Shown piece by piece: positions 10,741 through 23,797 of a stretch of 64,000 nt of DNA. The notes beneath the pieces are model-generated. The model did not search any database and was not told the origin of the DNA. It saw nothing but the letters and a program-made list of their open reading frames with translations. Every line of letters starts with the position of its first letter. Position 1 is the first letter of the stretch. A program made the translations under genes and the position numbers. This DNA comes from Pohlia nutans (taxonomy: Eukaryota > Streptophyta > Bryopsida > Bryales > Mniaceae), in assembly GCA_022496805.1 (NCBI GenBank), contig CM040101.1, positions 4,714,501 to 4,778,500 on the forward strand, given 5' to 3'.

Positions 10741-12160
10741 AGCTTGCTACACCATTTTTTGACGTGAACATTGGCGTTGGTTCATTGGAAAGTGATGTTG
10801 TTGGGCATGCTCTTACACAATTTGATGAGTTTTTGGTGAACCCTTTAGTACCACAATATTTAGGTGATTTTCTTCTTAAAACTCTCTGTGTTCAAATTAG
10901 GGATACTATTAATATTATTTAACTGTATAAATGTAAGCATAGCTTAATTAAACAAGTGCCGGTTAAACCTTGGTAAGATCTGACCATTGGATTGGAAGAT
11001 TATAGTATGTCTTTGAACCGTATAATGCACACTCGAAACTAAGATTTTGGAGGGTGTGTGACTTCAAAGTGAAATAGAATTTGGTTAAATTTTCAAAAAT
11101 GAAAGTGAAGGGGTTCAACAATGACCTATATCAACACCTCTCCGTTGCAATCTTGCATGTCAAGAATGGATTGACACATAATTATTGTGAATTTAATAAG
11201 TGATAGTGACTTATCCATATACGGTTTGGGACAAAAAATTATACATTGAAATATGAAAGGAGTTGGTACATTGATCAAGATTGGAATACATACACTAATG
11301 AAACTTGAACAAGAGAACATAATCCAAAAAAATAAAACAAGATAACAAACTTCCAAACATAAGAAACACCCCATAGAACATGTGTTGTATTTGTAAGTAT
11401 TTACTATATTCTCAAGTATTTGCAATATTTTTTCATTTTGTTTATAGGTGTTTTGATAGTTGCACAACTCCAAATTGAAAATTTCCTTTTTCAGAGTATG
11501 TGTATTATAAATCTCCAACTCTGTACATCACAATTCAAAATTCAATTGTTCACGGATTTTCCGTTATTTGCTTTTTCGACACATGAGTGACCACAATGTG
11601 GTCTCTTAGACACTAAGTAGGAAAGTCTTCAGCTCTAGGGAGGATATGATGTTATGATGGTAGTGTGAAATAAAATATTGCCTAATAAAGGTCTCATTTT
11701 CTATTGTTAAGCTCTTGGATGAATTTTGGTATAATTTTTTTGTCTCACCATATCGGGTTATTGAACACTGGCAGTCGTACTCGGTGCACTGCTGAGCTGG
11801 CCGAGCTCCGAATTCATCCACATTGCTTAACGCCGGGTTATGCTGCATCTTTCGTGCTCAACTCGGTATTCTTGCATTCATGCCTACGGCACTTGGCCAA
11901 CAACATCGCGTTGCGCACTCAAAATGCACCATAATCCCTCATTTTGCTCATGTTTGTTGGCTCTCACCACAGGGAAGAGGCATTGCAGGGACACTCATTT
12001 TTTGGGCTAAATACCATTGTAGCAAATATATTATGTCCATGATTCCACTTAAATGCATTCTCGTTCTTCACCTATTCTATTCTGGTCAGAGTTCCTCATC
12101 GCGTAGCTGCTTGTTTAGACATGTGTTCCTCAAGTTGCGGAGTTGTACCGGCACTTGTTA
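10741..12160. other. Gene-poor AT-rich stretch
   Basis: Open frames such as 11126-11518 (-) and 11823-12161 (+) are low-complexity or unrecognised and have no supporting codon pattern. A GC-richer patch at 11770-11900 is unassigned. Confidence 0.4.
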
Positions 12161-12410
12161 ACCCTTAAGTGCTCACACTACAGTTACCCGGTCAAACCTC
12201 ATCAATTCTTCACATTTTAAAATATATTATAATTTTATGGTATTTTTCTCATACAAGTGATTGTTAAACCAATTTATTGTTAAGCATTGGATTTGCCCTT
12301 TTGTTTCAAAAAATATTAAAAAAAAGTCTCTAATTTCTTTCAAAAAAGAAGGAAAGGAAAGTGGCAAATCTTCACAAAGAACTGAATATAACATTTAGTA
12401 GCTAGTACTA
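12161..12410. mobile_element. TTAA-type repeat, family D (left end)
   Basis: Starts gTTAACCCTTAAG and continues acagttacccggtcaaacct; the inverse complement of this start occurs at the right end of a repeat finishing at 42681 (tttgaccgggtaattgtagt then cttaagggttaa). The far end of this copy is not clear. Confidence 0.55.
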
Positions 12411-13101
12411 CCTTTGCCTTTTGCCTCCAAGAAGAATGTGCAGCATCATTCCTCATCATCATCATTCATGAGTTCCATCAACAGCTACCCATTTTTCCAG
12501 ACAGGTGGAAACTTATTAACTGGCATCTGTGCATGGTGGCAACATTGAGGAGGGAGATGGAGAGTCCATGTGTTGTAAATTCATCTCTGTCATGCATGAA
12601 GACTCCAACTCAAGGATGGATGGAAAGGAAAACCCTACACTTGCTACACTGTCAAAACTACCATATAGTGTGCCCCACGGTATTTACGAGAGACTTTACT
12701 AATCATTGTTTTTTCAAAATATTGTGGTAAAAATCATCCAAATTGGATGAAACTTTGCATAAATGAATGAAATTGGATGAAATTTTGTCCAAATGGGTGA
12801 ATCTGAATTTCACCCACCCACAGTATATGGTGATTTGAGTGTACTGAAGTGGAATCTGAAGGGCAAGTAGTAACTTAGTTTTACCACCATTATTTACCAC
12901 CAATTCAAGCAAGGCAGTGAGCAGGCATGCAGGCTCAGCCACAGCCAGTGAGGACTGAAGCCCAGAGGACTGAAGCCCAGTAGGCTGGGGACTGATGTAC
13001 TACAAAAGAGACTCACTGAGCTGGGAAGTGAGCAAAATGAATCACATGCTGATTCTCCGTACCCTGACTCCCTGCCTGCACCCATTCACTTATTATTAAC
13101 C
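12411..13101. other. Intergenic, no gene recognised
   Basis: Short open frames only (12533-12730 +, 12703-12942 -, 12894-13085 -), with no family resemblance. Confidence 0.4.
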
Positions 13102-13650
13102 TTAACCCTTAAAGGTCCCATGGGGATAGTAGATTTGATGGCGTATATTTGGCATTTGTTGTAAGTAAGAAGCTCCAAATTGGGACCCCAGTACCTCATT
13201 AAGGTAACTATACCTTAAAGCGTCCACCTTACCAATTGAGCCTATTTACACATATAAAACATAAAATATTTTCAGTGGGTCTTAATAGCAAGTTCAAGAG
13301 GATCCCAATGCACTTTAGCATGCATTATTTGGACACCTTATGAATAAGTTATGAATTTCCAAAGTGTTGTCTATAGGTTGACCTTAAAGCGACCCTAAAC
13401 TTTGATGTTCAGATTGTGCACATTCTCATCAATAGTAGGGTGTCAGAACTTACTTATAATGAAAGATTGAGCTAGGGACGCTTTAAGGAAAGGGTCGCTT
13501 TTAGATATAGTTACCTTAGAACTATGGCCGCATGAATTTGAACTTCACTTTTGATTTTAGACCATTGGAGGCGAGGAACTATTCTAAATACAACAAAATA
13601 TTGATGTATATTATTGGTCAGAACGGGGTCTCTGGACCTTCAAGGGTTAA
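13102..13650. mobile_element. TTAA-flanked MITE, family E
   Basis: Bounded by TTAA: TTAACCCTTAAAGGTCCCAT at the left and tctggaccttcaagggTTAA at the right. Internal arms (ggtaactatacc...aagcgtcc near 13203-13226 and ggacgctttaagg...tatagttacc near 13477-13523) are inverted. Its right TTAA (13647-13650) is also the left TTAA of the next element. Confidence 0.65.
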
Positions 13651-14144
13651 CCCCTAAATGTCCTCACCCCTCTTCAAATTTGGAGAATTTCAAAGACGTC
13701 TTATAAAATGTAACTAAAGGGATATATATATATGAATAAAATTTGTACATTGTGAATTTTTTATTCTACTCATACAGTTAGATCTATGATTTTTGTCACC
13801 AATATTTTTGTATAAAATGTGAAACTTAAAATTGAAAATTCTTTCGTAATTTGATTACAAATAAGATCTTTACAATTTGGACATGAAATTTGTTGTGATT
13901 GGTTGAAATGTAATACTTTGAGTGTAGTGATTTTTGGAGATTTTTTGATTGCTTAATTTTATGAGTTGACTTTTTTAAGAGTACTTTTACACTGAGATCT
14001 TCAAAATTTTGGGTGAATGTTACAACTTCTCATAAAATTTATAGTAAAAGAATCCACATTGCAAAAAGTCAATGACAGATGAGAAAACTGTGTTTGATTA
14101 TGTACATTGTCCTTTTTTTGGACGGTTGGACGTTTAGAGGTTAA
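13647..14144. mobile_element. TTAA-flanked MITE, family A (copy 2)
   Basis: TTAACCCCTAAATGTCCTCA at the left and gacgtttagaggTTAA at the right, about 498 bp, non-coding. The interior matches the other family A copies in opposite orientation to 15699-16262 and 18051-18625. Confidence 0.85.
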
Positions 14145-14302
14145 GAGCTGCAACTGAATTCTTCAGCCTCCTAGCGGGAGAACAACACACAACACTGATT
14201 CTTTATAATTGAAAATAATAATATTAATATTAATAATAAAAAGGCTTTGACTTGACTTGACTTACTCATAACGTTCTTCAAACCTTGTTGGACCACTCCC
14301 TT

Positions 14303-14621
14303 TAGTGCATCTCCACTAGCACCCAAAATTTCACTTTGAAGGTCATCCAAAAAGTCAGACCTCACCATGTAGTTCCCCACTAACATCACTCAATTCGACT
14401 CTTGAAAGTAGTAAGTCAACCACTCACAAGTCTCCACCCATGGATTGTACAATCATGATGTGCAATTAAAAAGCGAAGATACACTTGCTTGAGTGACTTT
14501 GAGGGCCTTAGTTTTTAGTGGATTATCCAGTGTCACAAGCCAAATAGATTGTTCACCAACCCATTTTCATCCATTTTTCCATAGCCAGAGCGGTATCCAA
14601 AGTGCTAGTGGAGATGCTCTT
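14303..14621. mobile_element. hAT-type MITE, deletion derivative of the 34-kb element
   Basis: Terminal inverted repeats GCATCTCCACTAGCAC and gtgctagtggagatgc. The left subterminal stretch (gtcatccaaaaagtcagacc) matches the inverse complement of the right end of the hAT element at 37.3 kb. The right subterminal stretch (ccatagccagagcggtatcc) matches the inverse complement of its left end at 34.07 kb. An exact 8-bp target duplication is not evident. Confidence 0.82.
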
Positions 14622-15698
14622 GCACTGTAGCAACACTGTAGAGAATCTGCTAATAAAATAATTCAACTCTCTAACCCTTGTTGCTTGGTCCAGCTGAAGG
14701 TAGAGAGAATGCTCTGCGATTCCTTTGATCTTTTGACAGATGCTTGAGATTCAAAGGTGAAAAGTAGGGAGATTAAAGAACGTTATGTTGGCTAGCTAAT
14801 CCAACTGTGGGTTTCGCTCCTAAATGCTGAAGCGATCATTTTCTAGGTATTGTTCGAATCTAATGGGCTGCTTGGAACAAAGAAATATTTTAAAATACCA
14901 CATCAAGTCTGATTTTTAACGCAATTTGAATTATGTCAATCCGAGTTAAACTCCACCCGGGAGAATTTTTCAAAATGGATCACCTCAACATTGTCTTAGT
15001 GTTATAAAATTTGCTATTTGGAGAAAGTAGTGATGTTCCCTCCATCATTTCTTTTTCTTTTTTGAAGTTTACAATAGATAAACTAACTTTAACCAATCAT
15101 GCTAAATTTTAAACTCTAAAAGTGAAAATTATAATTTACACAAATATCTAAAGTTATTTTTGGAAGTTTGACCGTACGGATAATTTGTAGAGATGATGCC
15201 CTACATTTTGTCTGTTGAACCAAACTTCATCAAACATATGGAAGGTACATATTATAACACATCTATGTTTTGTTCAATACCCCTTGGGCTTTTAGGGGTT
15301 AATTCCCACTTCCCAATGCCAGCCACAACGGACCCTGAATCACTTGACAAAACCCCAGTGCAGAATGGGAAATTAGAAATTTCTTCTTCACCTCTGCAGT
15401 GAGTCTTCCTATTCACGTGGAATAATCATATGCATCTCCAACAATGCACGCTAAAAGTCGGGTACGTTGAAATTACTCTCTCTACCCCATAATAAGCTTC
15501 TTGATTCCTTTTTAAATTTGTCCCGTAATAACCACTTCCTCTTTGTTCAAAGCAACTACTCCTACTGAGCTCAAGGTCCACACCATTGTGTTCAAGGTCC
15601 ACACCATTGAACTGCAATGGTGACTTGATTTTTTAATTTTCCCTCTATAGAAAGCTTATTATGGGACAAAAGAGTACTCTTCTATATTTGAAGAGCCC
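14622..15698. other. Intergenic, no gene recognised
   Basis: AT-rich with short open frames. A tandem pair of ggtccacaccattg motifs occurs near 15575-15610. Nothing else is supportable. Confidence 0.4.
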
Positions 15699-16262
15699 TT
15701 AATCCCTGGCCAAAAACACCTGATGTACATAAGTAAACTTTGTTTTCTCATCCCTCATGCATTTTTTGCAGTGTGGATTTTTTACTGAACTTTTTAAGGG
15801 AAATTAGCTTCATGCTTGTGTGATCCGATTAGAAAGGGAATGATTAATGAAAACTTTATGCCTCATCTCATGTTGCAGTGATTCACCAAATTTTTTGAAG
15901 ATTTTAGTCTAAAACTGCTCTTGAAAAAACAAACTCATAAAATTAAGCAACCAAAAAATCTCCAAAAATCACTACACTTAGAGTATTACATTTCAACCCA
16001 TCACAACAAATTTCCTCCAAAAATTGTCAATATCTTATTTGTAATCGAATTACAAAAGAATTTTGAATTTTAAGTTTGAAATTTTATAGAAAAATATTGG
16101 TGATAGCAATTACAAATCTAACCGTATGGATAAAATCTAAAATTCATAATTTACAGCTTTTATTCATACATCAAGTTCAAAATACTCTTTTTAGTTGCAT
16201 TTTACAATGCATCTTTGCAAAACTACCCAATCTGGAGAGGAGTGAGGACATTTAGGGGTTAA
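15699..16262. mobile_element. TTAA-flanked MITE, family A (copy 3)
   Basis: About 564 bp, TTAA at both ends (15699-15702, 16259-16262), ending ggacatttaggggTTAA. The interior (ttttttgcagtgtggatttt, attacatttcaacccatcac, taaccgtatggataaaatct) matches 18051-18625. Confidence 0.82.
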
Positions 16263-17727
16263 CTTAAATGCCCTTCAAACATCAAAAGCAAACATTAGAT
16301 AGTTAATGGACGAATCACACGTAGAATGTGAGATATAGTTTAAGTGTCATTGCTTAACACGCTATGATTGAGGGTCAAGAGGTATTTGGGAAGGGCCCGC
16401 AACATTTTTCATTCACTTTTGGAGTGTGTCAACTCTTAGCGTGCTCCATTGGAGATGCTCTTAGAGCATCAATCGAACATAGTCTAGAGAGTTTTGTACA
16501 TAAATCGTGCATTTATTTATTTATTTGTTGTTTTTGTCTTTGTCTTTGTTTTTGTTTTTGGTAGATGTTATGCTTTTAAGGGGGTTCATTTGTATTGTAA
16601 GAAATTCCAAGATAAAATATTTAAGTCTTTTTACAAAAATTGAGATGTAGCTTTTGAAAAATGCATGGATCCAAAAGAGAGTCTATACATTTATCGGAGG
16701 ATAGTTAGTACTTACGTACAACACCAAGACAACTCACTATCTTCAAAATTGATAGATTCCCCTGAATAAGAAGCATCATTTCCAAAACACAAATGTCACT
16801 TTGCCACCGCTATGCAAAGCCTAAGAGAACAGCTGTGATCTTGAAATGCGCTTACTTTCAAATTCTTAGACCCCTCCCTTGTATAGATAGAACGCCTCAT
16901 CTTCTCCTTCCAGACCTTGCAAAACACTCTCCCCGAATAAAGAGAAAACCTAGCTAATTAAAATGGCTATACCATTGATTTTATCATATACTTTGTGACA
17001 GCCTAACCCTCCGTCCTAACAGTACCAATCCAAAACCAACCTCCTAGGTTTTTGAATTCCAATATAATTATCTTAGTAAATTTTTTTGTCCTACCTCCAA
17101 TCTTTTCGACTGCCTATCTAAAAGAAATTGCACTTAGTAAACATCCCAAACTTTGATGGCTCAACCGGTCAAATTGCCGGTTTTTTCTACCCTAATTTGA
17201 TTGATTTCCAACCTCTATGTTTTTACGCTGGTACCTCATTCCAATCTTTTCAAACTCATTCAAAAATCTCTAAAAACATTTAGCTAGTTCGTAACTAATC
17301 TTTGCTACACCGTCCATTGATCAAGTCTCCTACATGCACTATCCACATCCAAAGTTGAAAAAAAAATATCATTTCTAATGTTCAACAGTCATTGCATGAG
17401 GATAACGGTTTAGAAGGGGCTTTCACGAAATAGCCAAAGCCCTCCATATTTGGAATGCCTTTTTAAGATTTATAACTCAGTACACGTGGGAGGGGCGTCA
17501 AATTGCCAAGTGGCGCAAATGGAAGGGATAGCCTATCTAGGGCAAGACGCAGAGGCACATTTGCTTTGCCTTATGCTTGCCAAACTCTTTACATATTGAG
17601 TGCATACATAGGGTGGACTAAAACATCCATGCTTTGTATGGCGCATATCACCTGCAGTAAAGTGTTGGCCACCCGACCTGATGCTACCTTGCTTCCTTTA
17701 GCATGTGATCGTTGAACAATGTTTGTG
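16263..17727. other. Intergenic, no gene recognised
   Basis: A GC-richer patch at 17500-17715 has a 70-codon open frame without a recognised domain. A small TTTGTC/TTTTTG-rich run lies near 16515-16560. A partial hAT-like end (ctccattggagatgctctta) lies near 16445. Confidence 0.4.
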
Positions 17728-18024
17728 GCATGTAACATTAGGATATTGACAATTGTAGTAATTAACCATTGGACAGTGACAATTAGCATGTGACACTAGG
17801 ACAATGACCATTGGCATCATGTGACATTAGGAAAATGACTATTGGCACATGACATTAGGATAATGACTATTGGCATGTGATATTAAGACATTGACCATTG
17901 GTATGTGACATTAGAAGAGTGACCATTAGCATATGACAAGTAGTGAACATTAGCATATGACAATAGTGACGATTGGTATGTGACACTAGGACAATGACCA
18001 TTGGCATGTGACCATTAGACATTG
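17728..18024. repeat. Degenerate minisatellite (units about 28-37 bp)
   Basis: About nine imperfect units built on catgtgacattaggacaatg followed by accattgg. Divergence between units is higher than in the 8.5-kb array, so it is probably older. Confidence 0.85.
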
Positions 18025-18050
18025 AAAATGTCTCGCTCCAACTCCGGGCC

Positions 18051-18625
18051 TTAACCCCTAACCGCCCAACCATGCATATTTTGCATGATGTACGGATTTG
18101 AAGTCGTTTTCTCATCCATCATGCACTTTTTGCAGTGTGGATTTTTTATTGAATTTTTTATGGAAAGTTAGCTTTGTGTGCGTGTAATCCGATTAGAAAG
18201 GGGATGATTTTTGAAATTTTTATGCCTCGTTTCATCTTGTAGTGTTCCACCCAAAATTTCGAAGATTTTAGTGTAAAAGTGCTCTTGAAAAAGTCAACTA
18301 CTAAAATTAAGCAACCAAAAAATCTCCAAAAATCACTACACTTAGAGTATTACATTTCAACCCATCACATCAAATTTCATTATTAGATTGTCAATATCTT
18401 ATTCGTAATCGTATTACAAAAGAGTCTTAAATTTAAATTTTGAAATTTTATACACAAATATTGGTGATAGCAATCGCAAATCTTGTTGTATGGATAGAAT
18501 CTAAAATTCATAATGTACAACTTTTATTCATTCATCAACTTGAAAATATCCCTCTTAGTTGCATTTTATAATGCATCTTTGAAAAACTGCCAAATCCAAA
18601 AAGGGTGAGAACATTTAGGGGTTAA
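18051..18625. mobile_element. TTAA-flanked MITE, family A (copy 4)
   Basis: TTAACCCCTAACCGCCCAAC at the left and gaacatttaggggTTAA at the right, 575 bp, same orientation and interior as copy 3. Confidence 0.88.
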
Positions 18626-18655
18626 CAGTGCCGGCAACTGCCATTCTACCGTGGG

Positions 18656-19101
18656 TGTAAGAGATGCTCTAACTATCACTCACTGCAGTAAACACTATAA
18701 TGGAACTATAGCATTGGTTGCTTCCACACAAACGACTCTCTACACTCTAAAATATGAGAGGGCTCTAAAATATGAGAGGACTCTCTATAAATTCTATTCC
18801 ACACTCTACCCATGCACAATTTGGAGGGCCTTCTCAAAGCATTATAGAATAAGAATCTTGAATTCTTTTTTTGACTTTGTTATTCATAATGTTTGTTTAG
18901 TAAAGGAGTCAACTTTAAATTGATTTTTTTTAATAATTTTTTATTTTATTTTTAATTTAATTAATTTTTTTGTAGTTGTATACTTGTATAGAGGGTCGGT
19001 TGGTGGGGGTGATTTGTTGACCCAATCCGCTTGGTGAATAGTACCACTCCAAGTACCACTCTACATACAAGCTTGGAGTGCCAGTAGTGTTCATGCTCTT
19101 A
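18656..19101. mobile_element. Possible hAT-like MITE
   Basis: Left gtaagagatgctctaac and right gtgttcatgctcttac form a short imperfect terminal inverted repeat about 445 bp apart; the interior is AT-rich and non-coding. The terminal motif resembles that of the hAT MITE at 14.3 kb. No target duplication is clear. Confidence 0.4.
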
Positions 19102-21189
19102 CCAGGGAACTACCTTAGCTTCATGTAACTAGATGATACTAGTCTTTTGCAGCAAATTTCACATATGTATGGACCAAAATGTCGCCAAACTATTATGAGT
19201 GGCAATCTTGTTGGTAGTGTGTGTTAAATTCCAACTATGAGGTTGGTGATTTCATTCCTATTGGTTTTAAGTATATGTAATCCCTGAAACTTGACGAGGA
19301 AAAAAAATCAGCTTTTGCCATTGGAAGGTATACATCTGTGGCAAAATTGTTGATGAAGGGTTAGTCCTAATTTCCAGGTTAGGAGATCAAGTAAGTTTTT
19401 TTTGGGCAATATATTGCATTTTTTTAGCATGTTTGGACCTTTACAACCACGTCACTCCAAATATTCTCGAATGAAATGAAGACAAGAAAGGGGTTACTAT
19501 TCCAAAATAAAATAAAACCATGGGGTTCAAATCTCAAGTTTACTGTATGTTTACTTTGAATTGAAGAGGCAAATTAAATCTATTTGATATCATTATGTAT
19601 GCAATTCCAACATGGAATGCTAAAACAGTCAAATTTTTATCACCATAATAAAAAAAAGTTATGCACAATTTCCAAGTGGAATGTTGCAAACCACTTCAAG
19701 TGCCATTAAACAACTCCATTTCCATTCAAAGATCAATGGCCATAGACATTGAGCTAAGTCATGCTTTATGGCACCACTTGCAAAACTAAAAACTAAAAAT
19801 TAAAAATTAATTGTAATTTTTAAAATTTCTTTTCAAAAATAAAAACTATATGTCGAATGAAGTGACGAGTTGCTATTGGTAAAGGGATCAACCACAACTA
19901 ATTTTTTAGTTTTTTCTGTTGGTAGAGCAACATGCACCCTGGAATGTAGCCATGTCAGGAAAAAATGGATAAAATTATCCACATATATATGTATGATCAT
20001 TCATAAATTTATTTATTATAAGACACTTTCATCCAAATAGTGGTGATTTTGGTATGTTTTTGACTTTGGCCATTTTATCCAATTTTTTGCCGATTTTTTC
20101 TAATGTAAAAGTACCCACTTCCAAAATCAGGTACGAAAATTAGCCAAGTTTTTTTTTTGGGGTGAAGAGCCCTTGCAGCCAAATAATCGACAGAATTCGT
20201 AACCGTACAGAAAGGCTGCTGTTCTCGAGGGAATCCAATGCTGAGGTGATGGTAGATGAGACATCTTGGAAGCTATATGTCATTTCTTTTTCTGTTCATG
20301 GTCAGTGCGACTCTAGTACTTCTGCCACTGTCATAGAACCTTGACTAATTTAGTGGTACTGCAGCCGCTGACCACAATCTCGTTGCAACAATGGCTGCAA
20401 TATTACGCCAAGAATCCCACCATCATTGCAAAACAGCAGCAGACAAGCGCATTCATTGTCGTGTGAATGTTTGTGTCTGCTTTTTTGACCACTTCTGCTG
20501 CTTCCTCTGAATTCAATGAGCAACCGGGAGCTCATAAGTCATAACTAAAGTTAGTTGGCTGGCTCCATGAAAGAATTATTACAGTAGTATCATTCCCCGC
20601 ATTCAATACTTAATTCCCTGATAAAACTCCTGCTTTTGACTTCGATAAAGATACCTCATGCCTGCAACAATCAATTTTTATTTCATTTTTCACCTAAAGC
20701 ACTCCGTCAACTACAAGATAGATGACAGTTCAATGAAATTTTGGACACTTCAGGAGCAGGAGCTTTTTCATTAATGGTTGGAGAAACGGACCTGAGTCGG
20801 TGGGAAGGAATTCATGAACAGGACGCGAACAATGCGGAATGTCACAAGAATGTGTGTCTATGATTGATGAATCGTTTGTATAATGCACAGCAAGTACCTG
20901 ATGGCTTGCAACCAATGTAATTTACTGTACCTAACCTTGGAACCAAAATTACCAATCTGTTACTTACTGGGTGGTTCATGGGCAATCGATGTTAATTCCT
21001 GCACTGAACTGACCCCTAGCTACACCGCGTAAAGAGAAAAAAAAAAAAACCTCCATGAACCATCACTCCCAGTATGATCATCACTTACAAAGGGTCTAGC
21101 GTCATTCAACTAACTGTTCCCCTCCCAATACAAACCTCAAAATGTACACATGAGCACAGGAACACGAAAAAAATTGGCTATGAGTGAGC
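19102..21189. other. Intergenic with dispersed fold-back arm
   Basis: About 19680-20135 is a single-copy relative of the 2672-3335 fold-back element (caccctggaatgtagcca, tttttgccgattttttct, cccacttccaaaatcaggta). 20160-20900 is GC-richer with short open frames on both strands but no recognised domain. 21000-21189 probably holds the 3' untranslated region of the next gene. Confidence 0.45.
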
Positions 21190-23797
21190 CTACTGTGTCT
21201 GCGTTGGTGTATTCATGAAAACCTCGTCTGGAATATTGTCGTCGTTGAGAAAAAGCTCAGCATCTTTCTCCTCTTCATTGGTGAAGTCCCGGCGCTCCAA
21301 CTTGGCATGGGACGCAATGAAAATCATCTTCTCAGCTTTGTCAATGGCGAGCCGTGAGTTTCCGTTTCGGTAAGCCCATCGCCACATCGACCAGTTACTG
21401 TAATTGAGTCCGCAGCTAGTGGCGTGCAAGAACAGCAAGCGGACGGCAACTTTGCCTAACGATTTGTACTCAGTCAAACAGGTCTCCCAAACCAGGCGGC
21501 GGGACTGGGGATTCACAGCCTTCATTCTCCCCGTGACGGGATCCCGTTCCTTCACCTGCACAGCCTGCGCGTACAGCGGGTCCAGCCCCTCGGAGCGCCA
21601 TTTCATCAACTCCATCAACGCAATGTGCGCTTCTTCGCGTGCTACCAGGCGCGTGATCAAGCGATCCACGTCTTTCTCCTGTTCAGGCGTCAGGCACCGG
21701 AACGGGGGCAAATATTTGCCGCTGGAGTCACGCAGGAGGTATAGCGGGTCCAGGATGAGGGCCGCGGCCCACGCTGGGTGGTAGTTCTTCCCGAACCGGG
21801 TCTCGATGAGCTCGTAAATGGAGGCCTCCCCCTTGTCATGGCGCGCGCACCAGTCTTTCACTTTCGTCCGAAGATCCTCCCACAAGGGTAGGCACTGGCT
21901 CACCAGCGGCCGGTCCACTTCGATGTCGTTCACCATCGCCTTCACTATCTTCACCAAATCCTGCACTGCTTCCAAGTCCGACCAGAAACGCACGCTGCCT
22001 AACAGATCCGCGACGTCACGCCCCAGCTGATCCTCGCCAAACTGCGGGCTGAACGACGCGTCCAACACCGTGTGTTGCAATGCCCGCGCTGACGCTGTGA
22101 TGTCGTCCAGCATCACCAGCACGTATGAGTAATGCGGCTCTGCGAACTGGGGATCCGGTGGCGTTCGCAGCAGTTTCACGCTCTGATACTCCTGGGGATA
22201 CAATGCCATGCCATAGTCAGATGATACCTCGGGTCTTTCAGATGAGCCAAGTTCTGAAGTTGCCCGTGGAAGTAGGCAAGAGGAGAGGAAAAGTGGAACT
22301 TAGGTTTGTCTCATACCCTGCTATGAAGTTGTGCACGTTCCATGGACTTGCTTGAGGTGAAATATGAACAAATTTAATTGGTTAGGGAGAAGTTGCCATA
22401 AAATCTAGAGAACCTCCATACTTCATGACAACTTCACCATCACTTTCTCTCAAAACCTCACTGGAAATGTGGTCCCTGAAATCCCTTAAAAAGCTTGTCT
22501 TTTAGTGAAATACTTCACCCATGGAACTTGACTCTAAGTATGACATAGTTTGATTGTGTGGCAAGGTGATTTGAGTGTAGGAATTTAATTGCATTGGGGA
22601 GGGAGAGAGAACAGTACTGACCTCGCGCTGGTACTTGTGCAAGAAGGTGCGGGCTTGGGGCTGGTTGTTGAAGAAGGTGGATATCTTGGCGCATTCAGTG
22701 GCGATGGATCGAAAGAGCTGGAGGTGTTTGTTGAAGTCCTTCAACAAATTGCTAAAGCCCTGCGCCTGGCAACACAAATTGACCATGCGGGGGAACCGAT
22801 ACTCAAGTTCCTCCAGCGCGCTCAAGCTGTAGCGGTCGGAGTCGGCGACGATGCCGACGCAGCGCGCCGGGTCGGGGCCGCAAATGGACCCCAGCGCTTC
22901 CGCCAGCGTCTCCTCAACAATCTTCACGCCAGTGGAGCCCGTGTTGACATTCACCACGCTGCGGAAGAGGGAGTTTCCATTGGGCAAATTCAGCGTGATG
23001 TTGATGAGCGTTTCCCCCATGGAGTTCGCGGGTTGCCCTTTCTTCTTCCACCCGTCGGACGCGAGCTGGAAGAAGAGCGCCTCCCGCAGCTTCAGCTCCG
23101 CGTCTTGCTTCACCTGCGCGTACTTCACGTCGAGGTTCCTGCCCGCGAGGTAGCGGCGACTCACAGAGGGTAACCCGAGCTGATGCAGAAACTCTTTGAA
23201 CTTCGGATGCTCCACACACGAAAACGAAACCGTGCCGCACGACTCGTAGAGCCATTCCGCGAGTAAGTTCAACGCGGCGTCGCTACCCGCGCTGCACGCG
23301 CGCAACGGCGTCTTCAGCTTCTTCACGCTGTCCTCCAGCAATGCCAGCGCGCCCAAATCCTCCTTACCCCCGGAGAGCTGCAACAAGGGCAAAAGCTCCA
23401 CGCCCCCATCGCCTGACTGTTGTAGTTGTAAGGGGCGTTTCCGGGTGGGTTGTACAGGGGTGTTGTTTACCTCGGGTTGTCCTGGTTGCTGCGGTTTTGG
23501 CACCACGCCGTTGAAATTGGGGCAGGTGCCGCGCTTGAGATGCTCCGAGGCTGTGCGCGAGGGGTTGGACGCCGAGAACATGGCATTGCACAGCACACAT
23601 CGCAGCTTGACGGCTTTGGGCAATCCGGAGTCCGGGTGCTGGACGAGTAGCGGCAGCAAGTGGCTCCAGTACCACGCGCCTTTGCCCTTGATCGCCTTGC
23701 TGCGCACCGTCACCAGGCCCTCGTAGCGCTTCAGCAGCGCCTTGGCTGACAAATCCGTCACGGTCAGGCTCGACGGTTCCTCGTGAGTACTGGCCAT
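21190..23797 (-). CDS. hAT-derived (domesticated-transposase-like) protein, AT1G12380/AT1G62870 type
   Basis: Two minus-strand exons, 23797-22622 (392 codons, phase 0) and 22227-21190, giving about 737 residues without stops. A BED-like zinc finger sits near the N-terminus (Cys67, Cys70, His86, Cys92 in the segment SASNPSRTASEHLKRGTCPNF), preceded by KGKGAWYWSHLLPLL. A hAT-like core follows with FQLASDGW, then the second exon with LDDITASARALQ, PLVSQCLPLW and a C-terminal WSMWRWAY segment. This order matches the conserved Arabidopsis AT1G12380/AT1G62870 proteins as I recall them, annotated as hAT-superfamily but single-copy and spliced. GC content is far above the surroundings, consistent with a host gene rather than the decayed hAT copies in this window. 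The function is unknown; DNA binding is inferred from the zinc finger. The acceptor at 22228 has a weak pyrimidine tract, so the exact start of exon 2 is uncertain. Confidence 0.87.
22258..22535. repeat. Dispersed repeat I (uninterrupted copy) in intron
   Basis: Fills most of the single intron (22228-22621) of the hAT-derived gene. It matches the flanks of the CACTA-type MITE at 9.3-9.7 kb; its catgacaacttcacc corresponds to the empty insertion site. Confidence 0.75.

Noticed and set aside
11770..11900. GC-richer patch as a conserved exon
   Set aside because: Frames on both strands are open and neither resembles a known family; no splice context supports it.
13172..13248. tRNA-derived SINE on the minus strand (A-box-like ggctcaattggtaagg)
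   Set aside because: There is no good B box, and the same words pair with an inverted arm near 13477-13523, so they belong to the family E fold-back.
22589..23173. 194-codon open frame on the + strand
   Set aside because: It is opposite the GC-rich coding exon of the hAT-derived gene, whose protein has clear family motifs; the + frame is a shadow.
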